From the NCBI GenBank assembly GCA_018058135.1, contig JAGPCK010000018.1, positions 1 to 49,113 of the forward strand: 49,113 nucleotides of DNA, written 5' to 3'. The notes beneath the pieces are model-generated. The model saw only the letters and a program-made list of their open reading frames with translations. It searched no databases and had not been told where the DNA came from. The position numbers and the translations under genes are program-made. The stretch comes from Bacteroidia bacterium (GTDB lineage: Bacteria > Bacteroidota > Bacteroidia > UKL13-3). This document shows, in pieces, positions 1 through 9,630 of the stretch (position 1 is its first letter; the number at the start of each line of letters is the position of its first letter).

Positions 1-2674
1 CCTTTTGGTAAGCACGGTCGTATTCATTACTGAAGTTAAACACAGCATCATCCCAAATCAAATCATCTTGTTGCATGGTTATACGGAAGATACTTTGTGG
101 TGCTTGATTAGCTTTAAAAAATCCACTAGTAGCCGTTGCGGTTTTTACGTTTTCATTCATGGAGAATACAGGGTTGCTTCCTGTAGCCTTAACCCAAAAT
201 GCTTGTCCCACAGCTATACGACCGTTATTCATTCCATTTGTACCGCTGCTGCCGTTCCATGTAGCATAAGTTCCCGACTCTGCGTTCCAAACATAAATGG
301 TTCCGCTAATTCTGGTCTTGGTCCAACCACTTGCAGCATTCCAATCAATTGCAGAAGGATAAGGATTAGAAACAAAATTCCAACCATCCCAAGGGTCATT
401 ACCGTTGTTTGTATAAGTAACCGCCATGGTCTGCGTACCTGAATTAATCTGACCTACATAGTCTAATGTAACTGCGTTGGGTGCAGGGGCGTTATAACTC
501 AATCTGGAAGGGTCTCTGTCACCTCTGAAAAACACCTTTAAGCCGTGATTTGCAGCTGGGGTATTTGATACTGCTGTTGGATATTCCCATCCATTCGGCC
601 CGCAATCACCGCTATGACTTTCTTCGTAAGTAAAAGCTGAAGGATAATTGGAGCCGTTAACATCAAACCCACCTACTCCCGGACCTGAAATTAAAATATC
701 ATCAATGAGTTGGCTCCATGTGAAGTTTTGAATCGGAGAACCTATATGCAACCAACGTCTGCTACTACCTGCCGGTAAATATTTTTGTACAGTAACATTT
801 CCTGTAATAGCTGATCCATTGCTTCCGGGTATAGTGGCTATACGAGCATCTCCATCAGCTGTTGATATCAACACTAAATTACCATCACTGTCCAAAGCAC
901 CTGCGGTAACAGTTACTGTTCCAGTTATTTCCAAAACATTACTGAGTGTTACTGTACGCCAAGCTTTATTTATTGTCAAATTCTTTAAAGTGCGGGCAGA
1001 TGATGAACTTTGGTTCATAGATAAACTTAAATCAAAGCTGTTACCTGCAAGTGAAAGAGAAGAAGTTGGAGAACCTGTAATGATTCCAGAACCTGTTAAT
1101 TCACCACCTATCTCAAACGTGTAACCATTGAGTGACAAATCTACCTCATCTGCAATATCTAAAACTTGACTAACTGTTGTGTTACCTGACAATGTTTTAA
1201 CTCCGCTTCCGTTTAAAAACAAGTGGTAATATGTTGCACTTTTGACTGTTTGACTTGCGCCATCATAATAAACTGTTGCATTTGGAATGGTGAGGGTGCC
1301 AGAAAAGCTAAAGTTTCCTCCAATATAAAAATTACTGTATGCAAACTTTATTTGGCCACCGCTTCCTGCTATATTTCCATTACAATCTATGTTTACAGAA
1401 TAAGCAGAAGCATCAAAGGTTCCGGCATTTACAGTAAGAGTTCCATTTACTGTAAGTGCATTCAGAGTTAAACTTCCTGCTCCGGATTTAGTAAGATTGT
1501 AATAAGTAGCCGCTTTTGCCACACGCGTACCACTATTGTTATAAATTACTGTATTGTTTAATGCAGTAGCGGTAAGGATTCCAGTAATAAGCAAATCTTG
1601 TGCAACTGTAAGTGAAGAGCCTGACGTATTAATCCATTCGTTGCTTGTGTTCCATGCCTCCAGATTACCATTTACAGTTACATTACCATAATTGGTTATG
1701 CTGGTAGAAGCGGTAGTGAGAAGAATATTCCCACTAAAAGTAAGTGTGCCAGTAATAGATTGGCTATTGGTGGTAAATCTATACGTACCGTTTCCTGAAG
1801 TAAAACTTCCATTATTGGTAATTCCCCCTAAAAGTTCCACACCTTGAGACACGCTGATGTTCCACACTCCTGAGTTACCAATGGCAACTTGCCCGATAAA
1901 AAGTAAGGACCCAGATGCATTGTTATCTATAAAAGTACCATCTACTGTTGTTGAGCCGTTCACTGTAAGTGAGTTTGAGCCAACACTAAGTGTTCCGGCA
2001 GATATATTGAGATTATTAATAACTTCAGATCCACCCAAAGTTTTTGTTCCCGCTCCAGAAACAACAATATTGTGGTATGTGTAAGTAGCCGGAATTGTCT
2101 GTGCCCCTGAACCAGTAAACTCCATGATACCGGAACCGGCTGCGATAGTACCGCCCGATAAAGACCCTCCTACTTTTACTATACCTGTTGTATTAAACTC
2201 AATTGCATTCCTGTTTGCTGAACCATTCATGGTAATGTTACCTGATATGGTGGTAATACCACCATTCACAATTAATTTCAAATCACGGTTATCATTCGAA
2301 CTGTTGGCCATTGTGAGGCTTGTTGCTGAAAGGTTTCCTTCAACTGTTATTGAATTTACCTTATTTCCAGATGAAGGAGCATTGATTGATACTGCACCTG
2401 ATACTGTAAGGCTCTGATTATTTGAAATAATCAGTTGCGTTTCTTGGTTACTTCCGCTTAAGGTAAGAGATGCGCATTCAGCGTTACTAATGTTAACGGT
2501 ACATACCTTGCCGGCTCCAATAATAGCATCCACTGATGAAGTAGGTACTCCATTACTCCAATTACCTGCTACGCTCCAATTACCCGAATTAGCCGTAAAT
2601 GTTGTTTGTGCCGAAACATAAGTGGCAATTATTGTTAAAAATAAAATGAAAATTATACCTTTGATCGAGTTCAT
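1..2674 (-). CDS. Secreted repeat-rich surface protein, probable T9SS cargo (C-terminus beyond window)
   Basis: The reading frame is open without a stop from the ATG at 2674 down to the left edge (891 codons), so only the C-terminus is missing. Residues 1-22 (MNSIKGIIFILFLTIIATYVSA, cut before QTT) are a clear signal peptide. Residues 23 to about 620 consist of short degenerate repeats rich in G, N, S, T and V, such as LTVNGTLTVNAGTF and NLNISAGTLSVGSNSLTV, the pattern of right-handed beta-helix or filamentous surface proteins. Around residues 750-850 is a different segment (WNFVSNPYPSAIDW, then GQAFWVKATG) that often precedes a C-terminal sorting domain in Bacteroidota secreted proteins. I infer export by the Sec system and T9SS, but the sorting domain itself is outside the window. 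No enzymatic motif is visible; an adhesin or matrix role is a guess. The gene is divergent from the J-domain gene. Confidence 0.8.
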   Translation of the reverse strand, partial: MNSIKGIIFILFLTIIATYVSAQTTFTANSGNWSVAGNWSNGVPTSSVDAIIGAGKVCTVNISNAECASLTLSGSNQETQLIISNNQSLTVSGAVSINAPSSGNKVNSITVEGNLSATSLTMANSSNDNRDLKLIVNGGITTISGNITMNGSANRNAIEFNTTGIVKVGGSLSGGTIAAGSGIMEFTGSGAQTIPATYTYHNIVVSGAGTKTLGGSEVINNLNISAGTLSVGSNSLTVNGSTTVDGTFIDNNASGSLLFIGQVAIGNSGVWNISVSQGVELLGGITNNGSFTSGNGTYRFTTNSQSITGTLTFSGNILLTTASTSITNYGNVTVNGNLEAWNTSNEWINTSGSSLTVAQDLLITGILTATALNNTVIYNNSGTRVAKAATYYNLTKSGAGSLTLNALTVNGTLTVNAGTFDASAYSVNIDCNGNIAGSGGQIKFAYSNFYIGGNFSFSGTLTIPNATVYYDGASQTVKSATYYHLFLNGSGVKTLSGNTTVSQVLDIADEVDLSLNGYTFEIGGELTGSGIITGSPTSSLSLAGNSFDLSLSMNQSSSSARTLKNLTINKAWRTVTLSNVLEITGTVTVTAGALDSDGNLVLISTADGDARIATIPGSNGSAITGNVTVQKYLPAGSSRRWLHIGSPIQNFTWSQLIDDILISGPGVGGFDVNGSNYPSAFTYEESHSGDCGPNGWEYPTAVSNTPAANHGLKVFFRGDRDPSRLSYNAPAPNAVTLDYVGQINSGTQTMAVTYTNNGNDPWDGWNFVSNPYPSAIDWNAASGWTKTRISGTIYVWNAESGTYATWNGSSGTNGMNNGRIAVGQAFWVKATGSNPVFSMNENVKTATATSGFFKANQAPQSIFRITMQQDDLIWDDAVFNFSNEYDRAYQK

Positions 2675-2900
2675 AATGTACTATAACAGCCAAACCTGTT
2701 CCATGTTTTTGATAAAAAGTAGATTCTATATGCTGTTTCGACCAAACCCAAAAGTGTACTAAAAAAAAACACGTTGTCAACATATATAAATCTTATTATC
2801 AATTATTTAATATGCATATGTGGAAATGTTGACGCGACCTTTTGTAGATTAAGAATTCATTAAAGGTTATCAATGAGGGTGGCTGGAAACAAAATGAATC

Positions 2901-2930
2901 ATATCGGGACGTTTTTTCCCATATAGGGAC
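2901..2930. promoter_or_regulatory. Operator-like repeat upstream of the J-domain gene
   Basis: Two 10-mers, ATATCGGGAC (2901-2910) and ATATAGGGAC (2921-2930), are repeated in direct orientation exactly 20 bp apart with one mismatch. The second also forms an inverted repeat TCCC-ATATA-GGGA (2917-2929). Spacing near two helical turns, 30 bp upstream of the start codon in a divergent intergenic region, is what a regulator site would look like. No regulator is known here, so this is only a candidate. I see nothing else certain in 2675-2959. Confidence 0.25.
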
Positions 2931-2959
2931 TATAAAATTATTCAAAAAGTGTGGGAAAA

Positions 2960-3766
2960 ATGAATACTATCAAGGCACTTGATATCTTGGCACTAAAATC
3001 AGGGACTACAAAAAAAGAAGTGAAAAATAGATTCCGTCTTCTGGCAAAAACTCATCACCCCGATGCCACTCATGACTCATCTAAGGAGCCTACAAACTCT
3101 GAATTTATTAGTATAAAGAACGCGTATGATTATTTAACTTCTTTACCAAATGATCCAATAATCGTACGGGAAGACAACTTGATTTCCCCTCAAAGAAGAA
3201 AATACAGTAAGGCGATAAAAATCCCTGATTGGATTATTTTAAAAGAGCTAAGAAATTGTATGGCCTTACTTAAACTTCTACCATTTAAATGGGGTATTAT
3301 TACACTCAAATTCAATGAAACAAATAAAATTAAAGTTGAAAAAAAGTGGAATAAATATATACACACAATTTCAATTTCAATACTTCTATTGATACTAGCA
3401 GTTGCAACACCGCTTGTTGCGTTTTCAATAGCCTTGAGTTTCCTTCTGTTCTATCCATTGCTATGGTTGTACAATACATCTGTAGATTATTTCATAACGG
3501 TAGTTTCAAAACATCTGGGATTTACAGCTTCTGTATCAAGTGCCCGATTTAATGGCGGAGTAATCTATCTGCTTACTCGAAGTTTTCCAGCAATTGTGAT
3601 TTGTTTATTAGTACTTTGGATTTCAATGCACATTTATAAACACCACTCCACAATAGTATTCTTAGGCATAGTGCCGATGAATATTTTTACATTTATCTTG
3701 TCTACTAGTGTTCTGTATGAGTGGATTTCTTTCTTCAAAATAAGACGAAAAAGTTTCACCAAGTAA
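2960..3766 (+). CDS. Membrane-anchored J-domain protein
   Basis: Residues 3 to about 70 look like a J domain: helix II is basic (KKEVKNRFRLLAK), followed by the HPD motif at residues 33-35 (THHPDATH), then a helix ending NAYDYL. J domains stimulate the ATPase of DnaK/Hsp70. The glycine/phenylalanine and zinc-finger parts of true DnaJ are absent. Instead the C-terminal half has hydrophobic segments (about 130-165 and 205-255), so the protein should sit in the inner membrane with the J domain in the cytoplasm. A GTG at 2951 would add three residues; I prefer ATG 2960. The stop lies 3 bp from the stop of the convergent PKD gene. The gene is more AT-rich than its neighbours. The client or partner is unknown. 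Confidence 0.75.
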   Translation: MNTIKALDILALKSGTTKKEVKNRFRLLAKTHHPDATHDSSKEPTNSEFISIKNAYDYLTSLPNDPIIVREDNLISPQRRKYSKAIKIPDWIILKELRNCMALLKLLPFKWGIITLKFNETNKIKVEKKWNKYIHTISISILLLILAVATPLVAFSIALSFLLFYPLLWLYNTSVDYFITVVSKHLGFTASVSSARFNGGVIYLLTRSFPAIVICLLVLWISMHIYKHHSTIVFLGIVPMNIFTFILSTSVLYEWISFFKIRRKSFTK

Positions 3767-3769
3767 TGT

Positions 3770-6700
3770 TTATTCAACTCTTATCAAAGTAACCGTCCCT
3801 GTTCTCAGCTGAGTTTTGTCCCCTTTAAACCTGTAGCTCAAAACAAAAAAGTATACGCCATCCGAGCAATCTTTATTTGTGTTAAATTCTTTTCCGTTCC
3901 AGTCATTGGTATCATCATTTGATTCAAACACTAACTGCCCCCACCGATTATAAATAGCTAATGCATAATATTCATGCCCAAAAATAGGTATATCAAAAAC
4001 ATCATTTTTGTTGTCTCCATTCTGAGGGGTGAAAACATTTGGTATAAATATTCCGTGGTTAGAAGTAACCTCAACGTACTTACATACACTGTCAGCACAG
4101 CCTTCTTTATTTAAAACCGAGAGGCATACAATAAAGACACCTGTATCCTGCATATAACTATGTCCGCCATCTTTAGTTATAGCCGTATTAAGTGAGCCCG
4201 ACTGCGGGTGTCCGAAATCCCAAAAGTAAACCGATGCATTCAATGACGTATTCTTAAAATAAAAAAACGGTGGAGCTGACAATACCGTATCTGTTTCAAA
4301 GTCTGCTATCACATCAACAACTTCAATAGAATCATTTTTAGTTTGAACACAATAGGGTTGTCCCGGTGAAGGCAAATAAAAGGGTGCATAATGGATTCCA
4401 TACTTTCCTGAAGATGTAAAAGAGTAGATTACAGAATCCTTCGGAGCCACTGAGGTGAGGGAGTCTGCCGCTGAAAAGTACCACCGGTAAGTAGTGTATT
4501 TTACATCTGAGGAATCTCGAAAAACAACATTCTCTCCTACACAAACTGGAGATTTGAAAGTAAAGTTAACCTCAGGAACGGGAAGAACATGAACAAAAAA
4601 TCTCTTCTGGGTCAATATGGTCGTATCAGGGAAGTTTGCAGAGCAATAGTAGGTGTTTTGTGTAACCGGGTTAAGAAACGTATCCACCCCAAATAACTTT
4701 ACTTCATAAATTCCGGGTTTGGTATAAGTATGTTGAATAAGGTTGGTGTCTGTTACACTGAGGTTAGTAGAATCACCAAAGTCCCATACCCAGTACCTCA
4801 CATTTACGGATGTGTTTCTGAATGCAGCTGTAAAGGGCACGCATCCTATGGTATCACTGGCCATTTTAAAAGAAGGAGAAGGACCTATTACATGAACTGA
4901 ACGAATAAAATCATCGTAGCATCCAATAGTATTGAATGCCCTTAATCTAACCTGAAAGGTACCGAATGAGGTGTAATCGTGATAAGGATTCTTTAATATA
5001 CTTGGTGTTTTACCATCACCAAAGTCCCATTCCCACGCAACAATTGAATCAACTGTGGGAAAGCCTGAATGTGTGAACTTGTTTAATACATAAGATGAAT
5101 CATAAAACCGGGCAATTTGTCCGCAAATGAAAAGCGTATCTGAAATTCCGAAATCTGCCTGCGTACCTAAAACCCTTATTTTGTACTCCGCAGTGTCAAA
5201 ACAATTATCCTTATCTACTGCCGCTAGTTTAATTGTGTAATTCCCCAAAGTATTAAACCTGAATGATTGTAATGGTCCTGATTGATTGAACCCGTTTCCA
5301 TCATCAAAATTCCAGTATAATTTTTCTGGCCGGGGTTGTGCCCAACGCCAATAAGGATCTGGATATATGCCAAAAATACCGTTATAGTATCTGACGGAAT
5401 CAACAAAAAAAATGGTTTGTCCTTCACAAACTGTAGAGTCTTTTGCTTTGAAGGGGTATACGTGTGTAAGGAATCCAAAATGAAAGGGCAAATAATCAAA
5501 CTCCAAACAACCGGAGTCACTCATAGTACGCACCACAACTCCATATTTATTTGCACCATGAAATGTAAAACTTCTGGAATAAATAATACTGTCGCTTGGA
5601 CCTAATGTATCTATGAAAATGTTACTATCACCAAAGTCCCACTCTACCCATTGCAAATGCTGCTGAATGGAATCATAAAGTGATATTGTCACTCTGAGGC
5701 TATCGCAAAACTTTTCTTCTCTGGCAAAAATACGTGAGTCAAAATCTTCCAAATCGAGCATGTGATGGTACCAGGTAGTATCATAACAATTGCCGTTACG
5801 AATAACAAAGCCAACAGTAACCTTTCCCGTACCGTTACAGGTTGATGCATAATTCCACAAATGAGGTGGTGATAGCGGCAAAGGTTGCCACACCTTGTTT
5901 ACACAATCAGAATCAGGTAAAATCCAAATTTCCTGTTTATCGCAGTAAGGTTTAGTATTACCCAATTCAAAATAAATATCCTTTCGAATGCACCAGGGCT
6001 TATAGGCAGTAATGTTATCAGAAGAGGGATTTCCTACAACAACTTTGGTTGAATCATAATCCGTGCAACCGGTAACACTGTCTCTGAGTGTGAGACGCAG
6101 TGTGTAACACGTGTCTATGCCTGTGGGATATTTATGCTTAACATTAATAGAGTCTTTGGAATAATTACAGTTCGTATTTACATTAATCCCTTTTCGGGTG
6201 TCTGTTGTACAATTGGGTGCAGTGTAGTCCCCAAAATTCCATAAAAACTGAACTGCTGTACTGGTGCAAAAAGAAGAAAAATGCATATTGGCCGGAGGGG
6301 CATACATAGTGTCTCCTGCACATTGGTATTTATTGGTGACTTTCGCATTACCCAATTCAATTCTTGCTTTGGGACCCAGTATATCTATGGTGTCATAAAG
6401 TACCGTATCACACAACCCTCTTTTAATGTGCAGTGTTATAGGATGTCTTCCGCAACCGGAAATAATTTGCTTGGGCATCTTGAACGCGCTATCCCATATA
6501 GGCACCCCGTTTTGTCCGTCAGGCTGAAAAACCACCCAAGTATAAGTTACACCGGCACCCGCAGATGCGCTGAAATTTATATTCCCCCTATTGCTGTAGC
6601 AAACCTTTTTAGGTGAAATTCCCCAAGTAAAACTCCCTACCGGAACTGAAAAATTACTGATGTCTGTCGCAAAGGTATCTGTACATCCTTGCTTGTTGGT

Positions 6701-7492
6701 TACGATAAGTTTTGCATTAAAAATACCATTACCTGTGTATGTATGAATGACGTTGTCCCATGAACTGTTTACAACAGAATCTCCGTCACCAAAAATCCAT
6801 TTGTAATTTTTCACATCAGCCTGTTGGGTATAGCTTTCATTTACAAATAATATTCTGATGAAACCACAACCCTGTTGCTGAACGATTACTTTAAATTTAG
6901 GGTACACATCTGGGGCAACTGTTACGGCATTACTAATCACTTTTCTGCTCATGCAACCGAATGTGTCCTTAACTTCTATCACCGGACTGAATGTACCTAT
7001 GGCACCATACACATGACAAAAATCTTTCTGACTTATCGGAGAACTTAAATCTCCTGCTCCATCACCGAATAAAATAGTACGTTGAACAATGTTACCACTA
7101 CCCAAAACTGAACGGTCTTTGAAACAAAAATAGTTACCTTCAAAACATTGCGAGGTGGTACTTTCAACGGTTAGATTTGCTGAGGGCAAAGGCAATACCT
7201 GCACATTTACAGGTGTTGCGTTACAGGTGTTTCCACCGGAAAATGTAACCTTTAAGGTGATTTGGTAAGTACCTGGTGTGTTGTATTTGTAATTTGGTTT
7301 TTGTGTGGAATCTGTTTTGCTGTCACCAAAGTCCCATTCATACTTAGTTACTGTTCCTCCGCTGGTGACAGGAGCTAAGGTAACGGTTGTACCTAAACAT
7401 ATTTTCACTGATGTCGCTGAAATAGAACAGGTTTGAGCAGTGGCCCATACTGAGTTTAGAAAAAACAGAAACAGAAAAATATACTTATTCAT
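3770..7492 (-). CDS. Multi-PKD-domain secreted protein with type B (gliding-associated) C-terminal sorting domain
   Basis: The protein has 1240 residues. Residues 1-20 are a signal peptide (cut after WATAQ). Many PKD modules follow, each marked by a WDFGD-type motif (for example KYEWDFGDSKT near 50, YKWIFGDGDS, EWDFGDSNIF, WEWDFGDGKTP, WVWDFGDST, YFWDFGHP). The last roughly 90 residues (GIFIPNVFTPQNGDNKNDVF onward, with YNRWGQLVFES and DGVYFFVLSYRF) match the gliding-motility-associated C-terminal domain, which is a T9SS type B signal. Such proteins are exported by T9SS and attached to or released from the surface; PKD modules mediate protein or polysaccharide contacts. There is no catalytic domain. 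It starts 37 bp after the S9 peptidase stop in the same direction, so the two may be co-transcribed. Confidence 0.93.
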   Translation of the reverse strand: MNKYIFLFLFFLNSVWATAQTCSISATSVKICLGTTVTLAPVTSGGTVTKYEWDFGDSKTDSTQKPNYKYNTPGTYQITLKVTFSGGNTCNATPVNVQVLPLPSANLTVESTTSQCFEGNYFCFKDRSVLGSGNIVQRTILFGDGAGDLSSPISQKDFCHVYGAIGTFSPVIEVKDTFGCMSRKVISNAVTVAPDVYPKFKVIVQQQGCGFIRILFVNESYTQQADVKNYKWIFGDGDSVVNSSWDNVIHTYTGNGIFNAKLIVTNKQGCTDTFATDISNFSVPVGSFTWGISPKKVCYSNRGNINFSASAGAGVTYTWVVFQPDGQNGVPIWDSAFKMPKQIISGCGRHPITLHIKRGLCDTVLYDTIDILGPKARIELGNAKVTNKYQCAGDTMYAPPANMHFSSFCTSTAVQFLWNFGDYTAPNCTTDTRKGINVNTNCNYSKDSINVKHKYPTGIDTCYTLRLTLRDSVTGCTDYDSTKVVVGNPSSDNITAYKPWCIRKDIYFELGNTKPYCDKQEIWILPDSDCVNKVWQPLPLSPPHLWNYASTCNGTGKVTVGFVIRNGNCYDTTWYHHMLDLEDFDSRIFAREEKFCDSLRVTISLYDSIQQHLQWVEWDFGDSNIFIDTLGPSDSIIYSRSFTFHGANKYGVVVRTMSDSGCLEFDYLPFHFGFLTHVYPFKAKDSTVCEGQTIFFVDSVRYYNGIFGIYPDPYWRWAQPRPEKLYWNFDDGNGFNQSGPLQSFRFNTLGNYTIKLAAVDKDNCFDTAEYKIRVLGTQADFGISDTLFICGQIARFYDSSYVLNKFTHSGFPTVDSIVAWEWDFGDGKTPSILKNPYHDYTSFGTFQVRLRAFNTIGCYDDFIRSVHVIGPSPSFKMASDTIGCVPFTAAFRNTSVNVRYWVWDFGDSTNLSVTDTNLIQHTYTKPGIYEVKLFGVDTFLNPVTQNTYYCSANFPDTTILTQKRFFVHVLPVPEVNFTFKSPVCVGENVVFRDSSDVKYTTYRWYFSAADSLTSVAPKDSVIYSFTSSGKYGIHYAPFYLPSPGQPYCVQTKNDSIEVVDVIADFETDTVLSAPPFFYFKNTSLNASVYFWDFGHPQSGSLNTAITKDGGHSYMQDTGVFIVCLSVLNKEGCADSVCKYVEVTSNHGIFIPNVFTPQNGDNKNDVFDIPIFGHEYYALAIYNRWGQLVFESNDDTNDWNGKEFNTNKDCSDGVYFFVLSYRFKGDKTQLRTGTVTLIRVE

Positions 7493-7529
7493 AGTACTTA
7501 AACAATAATAAAAGATGGCCTAAGCAAAA

Positions 7530-9593
7530 CTATTTTAACCATGCATCCAGCCATCGAAAATACTCCCGCTGCCACAATACTGAGTTTTGAGGTTTAAGCA
7601 TCCAGTGGTTCTCATCCGGAAAACTCAAGAACCTGCTGGGTATACCTTTAATTTGTGCTGCTGTAAATGCTTCCATACCCTGAGTTACAGGAACACGAAA
7701 ATCTTTTTCATTGTGAATTACCAATAAGGGCGTATCCCAGTTTTTCACAAACAAATGTGGTGATGCTGAAAAATTTGCCGGACGGGGCTCCTGCCAGTAT
7801 GGACCCTTGTTATCGTTGTTCGCAAAAAACATTTCTTCCGTACTACCGTACCAACTCTCCATATTAAACATGCCACAATGCGCAATAAAACATTTAAATC
7901 TTTTGTTATGATTACCCGCTAACCAATATACTGAGTAGCCACCAAAACTTGCACCTACGGCCCCCAACTTATCTTTGTTTACATACGATTCTTTAGCAAC
8001 TTCATCAATGGCACTGATATAATCCCGCATGCACTGCCCTCCGTAATCGCCAATAATAGCATCGTTCCATTCTTTACCAAACCCGGGCAAACCTCTTCTG
8101 TTTGGCGCTACAACAATGTATCCTTTTGCGGCCATCAACTGAAAATTCCAACGGTAGCTAAAAAACTGTGAAACGGGACTCTGTGGCCCTCCCTGACAAT
8201 ATAAAAGTGCAGGGTACTTTTTAGTGGCATCAAAATCAGGAGGGAGTATTACCCAGGTAAGCATATCTTTCCCGTCTGTGGTTTTCACCATTCGTTTCTC
8301 CACTTTACCCATCTTTATTGTGGAAAGCAATTGCTTGTTTTCAAAAGTAAGCTGACGGGTTGCGCCTGTTTTAGGGTCAATAACATACAACTCTGCCGGA
8401 GAACTGATGGACATTCTTGAACCCACCAAAGTTGTTTCCTTATCAGTTGATGCGGCTGAAATGGATATATAATCATAATCTCCTTTGGTAAGTTGTGGGT
8501 ATACGTTAGCCTTAAGCAATCTGTTTAAAGTAAAAACCTGCTGTGTAGCATTGATTGTGGAAGTAAACGACAATACTGAATTATTCACCCAGATAAAATT
8601 TTCTACTGAATGCGCAAAAGCAACGGTAAGGTCACGTACAAAAGGCAGCGTGGGAGTTCCTTCTGCAATTAGTGAAACACCATTCATATCAAACATCATC
8701 AGCCTGGTTTTATCGCTTTCATAGCCGGGAGTTTCCATGCTCATCCAAACCACAACACTACCATCAGGCGAGAATTGTGGATTTTTATCGTAACCGTTCA
8801 TTCCCGCAGAAAGGTTCAATGTTTTACCTGAAGCCAACTCATACAAGTAAATATCAGTATTCGTGCTAACCGCCTCTGTGGTTCCCTGCATCTTTTTACA
8901 ACTGTAAACAATGTACCTCCCATCCGGACTCCAGGCCACTTCTTCCATACCACCAAAGGGTTGTGTGGGTGCATCAAAAGGTTCTCCCTGCAAAATATCT
9001 TTCCCTCTTGTAACCAATCCTGTTGAAGAAATATTTGCTACAAAAAGGTGTGAACTGAATTCATCTTCCCAATTGTCCCAATGACGGTACATTAATCCAT
9101 CAGCAATTTTACCCGTGGCTTGCGGCAAATCAGGATAAATATTTTTTATTGTCATACGGGTCTGCACATCCGCAGCATAAACCAGTTTCATCCCATCTGT
9201 TGAATACAGATAACCGTTTATTCCTCCTGAAACGGAGGTAACCTGAACAGGGTTTGTGCCATCTGCATTCATTTGCCAAAGTTGCATTTCTCCGCTTTTG
9301 GCACACATGAATGCAATTTTACCATTCACGAATTTTACTGAGTTAACATTCCATGAATCGTTTGCTAACAACTTGGGGTCACCACCTGCAACCGGAATAC
9401 TGTAAAGAAAACTCTTACCGCTATTAGCCGCAAGATCATATCGTTTTACTACATAAATTATTGTTTTGCCGTCTTTAGACAAGTCAAACTCGTTGATTCG
9501 GCCTAATTTCCAAAGCAACTCTGGGGTAAGGACATTTTGTCCAAATAAACACCCGTAAAAAAAGATGAAGAGTATACTGAGCAGTTTTCGCAT
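7530..9593 (-). CDS. S9 family (prolyl oligopeptidase-type) serine peptidase, exported
   Basis: The 687-residue protein has a signal peptide (residues 1-18, FFYGCLFG-QN). Residues about 35-400 are a beta-propeller with WSPDGRYIVY and FSPDGSVVVW blades (TolB/DPP IV-like). The C-terminal alpha/beta hydrolase carries the full triad: S549 in GASFGGY, D631 in HNEKDFRVP and H663 in DENHWM. RRGLPGFGKEW (499-509) is typical of the acylaminoacyl peptidase/DPP group. It probably cleaves peptides in the periplasm or at the surface. I chose ATG 9593 because it begins the signal peptide; an in-frame extension to 9797 would run antisense through the divergent SDR gene and has no signal character. A -7-like TATGTTTG lies at 9624-9617 on this strand. 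Confidence 0.93.
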   Translation of the reverse strand: MRKLLSILFIFFYGCLFGQNVLTPELLWKLGRINEFDLSKDGKTIIYVVKRYDLAANSGKSFLYSIPVAGGDPKLLANDSWNVNSVKFVNGKIAFMCAKSGEMQLWQMNADGTNPVQVTSVSGGINGYLYSTDGMKLVYAADVQTRMTIKNIYPDLPQATGKIADGLMYRHWDNWEDEFSSHLFVANISSTGLVTRGKDILQGEPFDAPTQPFGGMEEVAWSPDGRYIVYSCKKMQGTTEAVSTNTDIYLYELASGKTLNLSAGMNGYDKNPQFSPDGSVVVWMSMETPGYESDKTRLMMFDMNGVSLIAEGTPTLPFVRDLTVAFAHSVENFIWVNNSVLSFTSTINATQQVFTLNRLLKANVYPQLTKGDYDYISISAASTDKETTLVGSRMSISSPAELYVIDPKTGATRQLTFENKQLLSTIKMGKVEKRMVKTTDGKDMLTWVILPPDFDATKKYPALLYCQGGPQSPVSQFFSYRWNFQLMAAKGYIVVAPNRRGLPGFGKEWNDAIIGDYGGQCMRDYISAIDEVAKESYVNKDKLGAVGASFGGYSVYWLAGNHNKRFKCFIAHCGMFNMESWYGSTEEMFFANNDNKGPYWQEPRPANFSASPHLFVKNWDTPLLVIHNEKDFRVPVTQGMEAFTAAQIKGIPSRFLSFPDENHWMLKPQNSVLWQREYFRWLDAWLK

Positions 9594-9630
9594 ATTTGAA
9601 AAATTATAATGTCCTTCAAACATACAAAAA

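Noticed and set aside
5..2417. Several plus-strand open frames of 75-145 codons
   Set aside because: They are shadows of the 891-codon minus-strand frame, which has a signal peptide and protein-like repeats.
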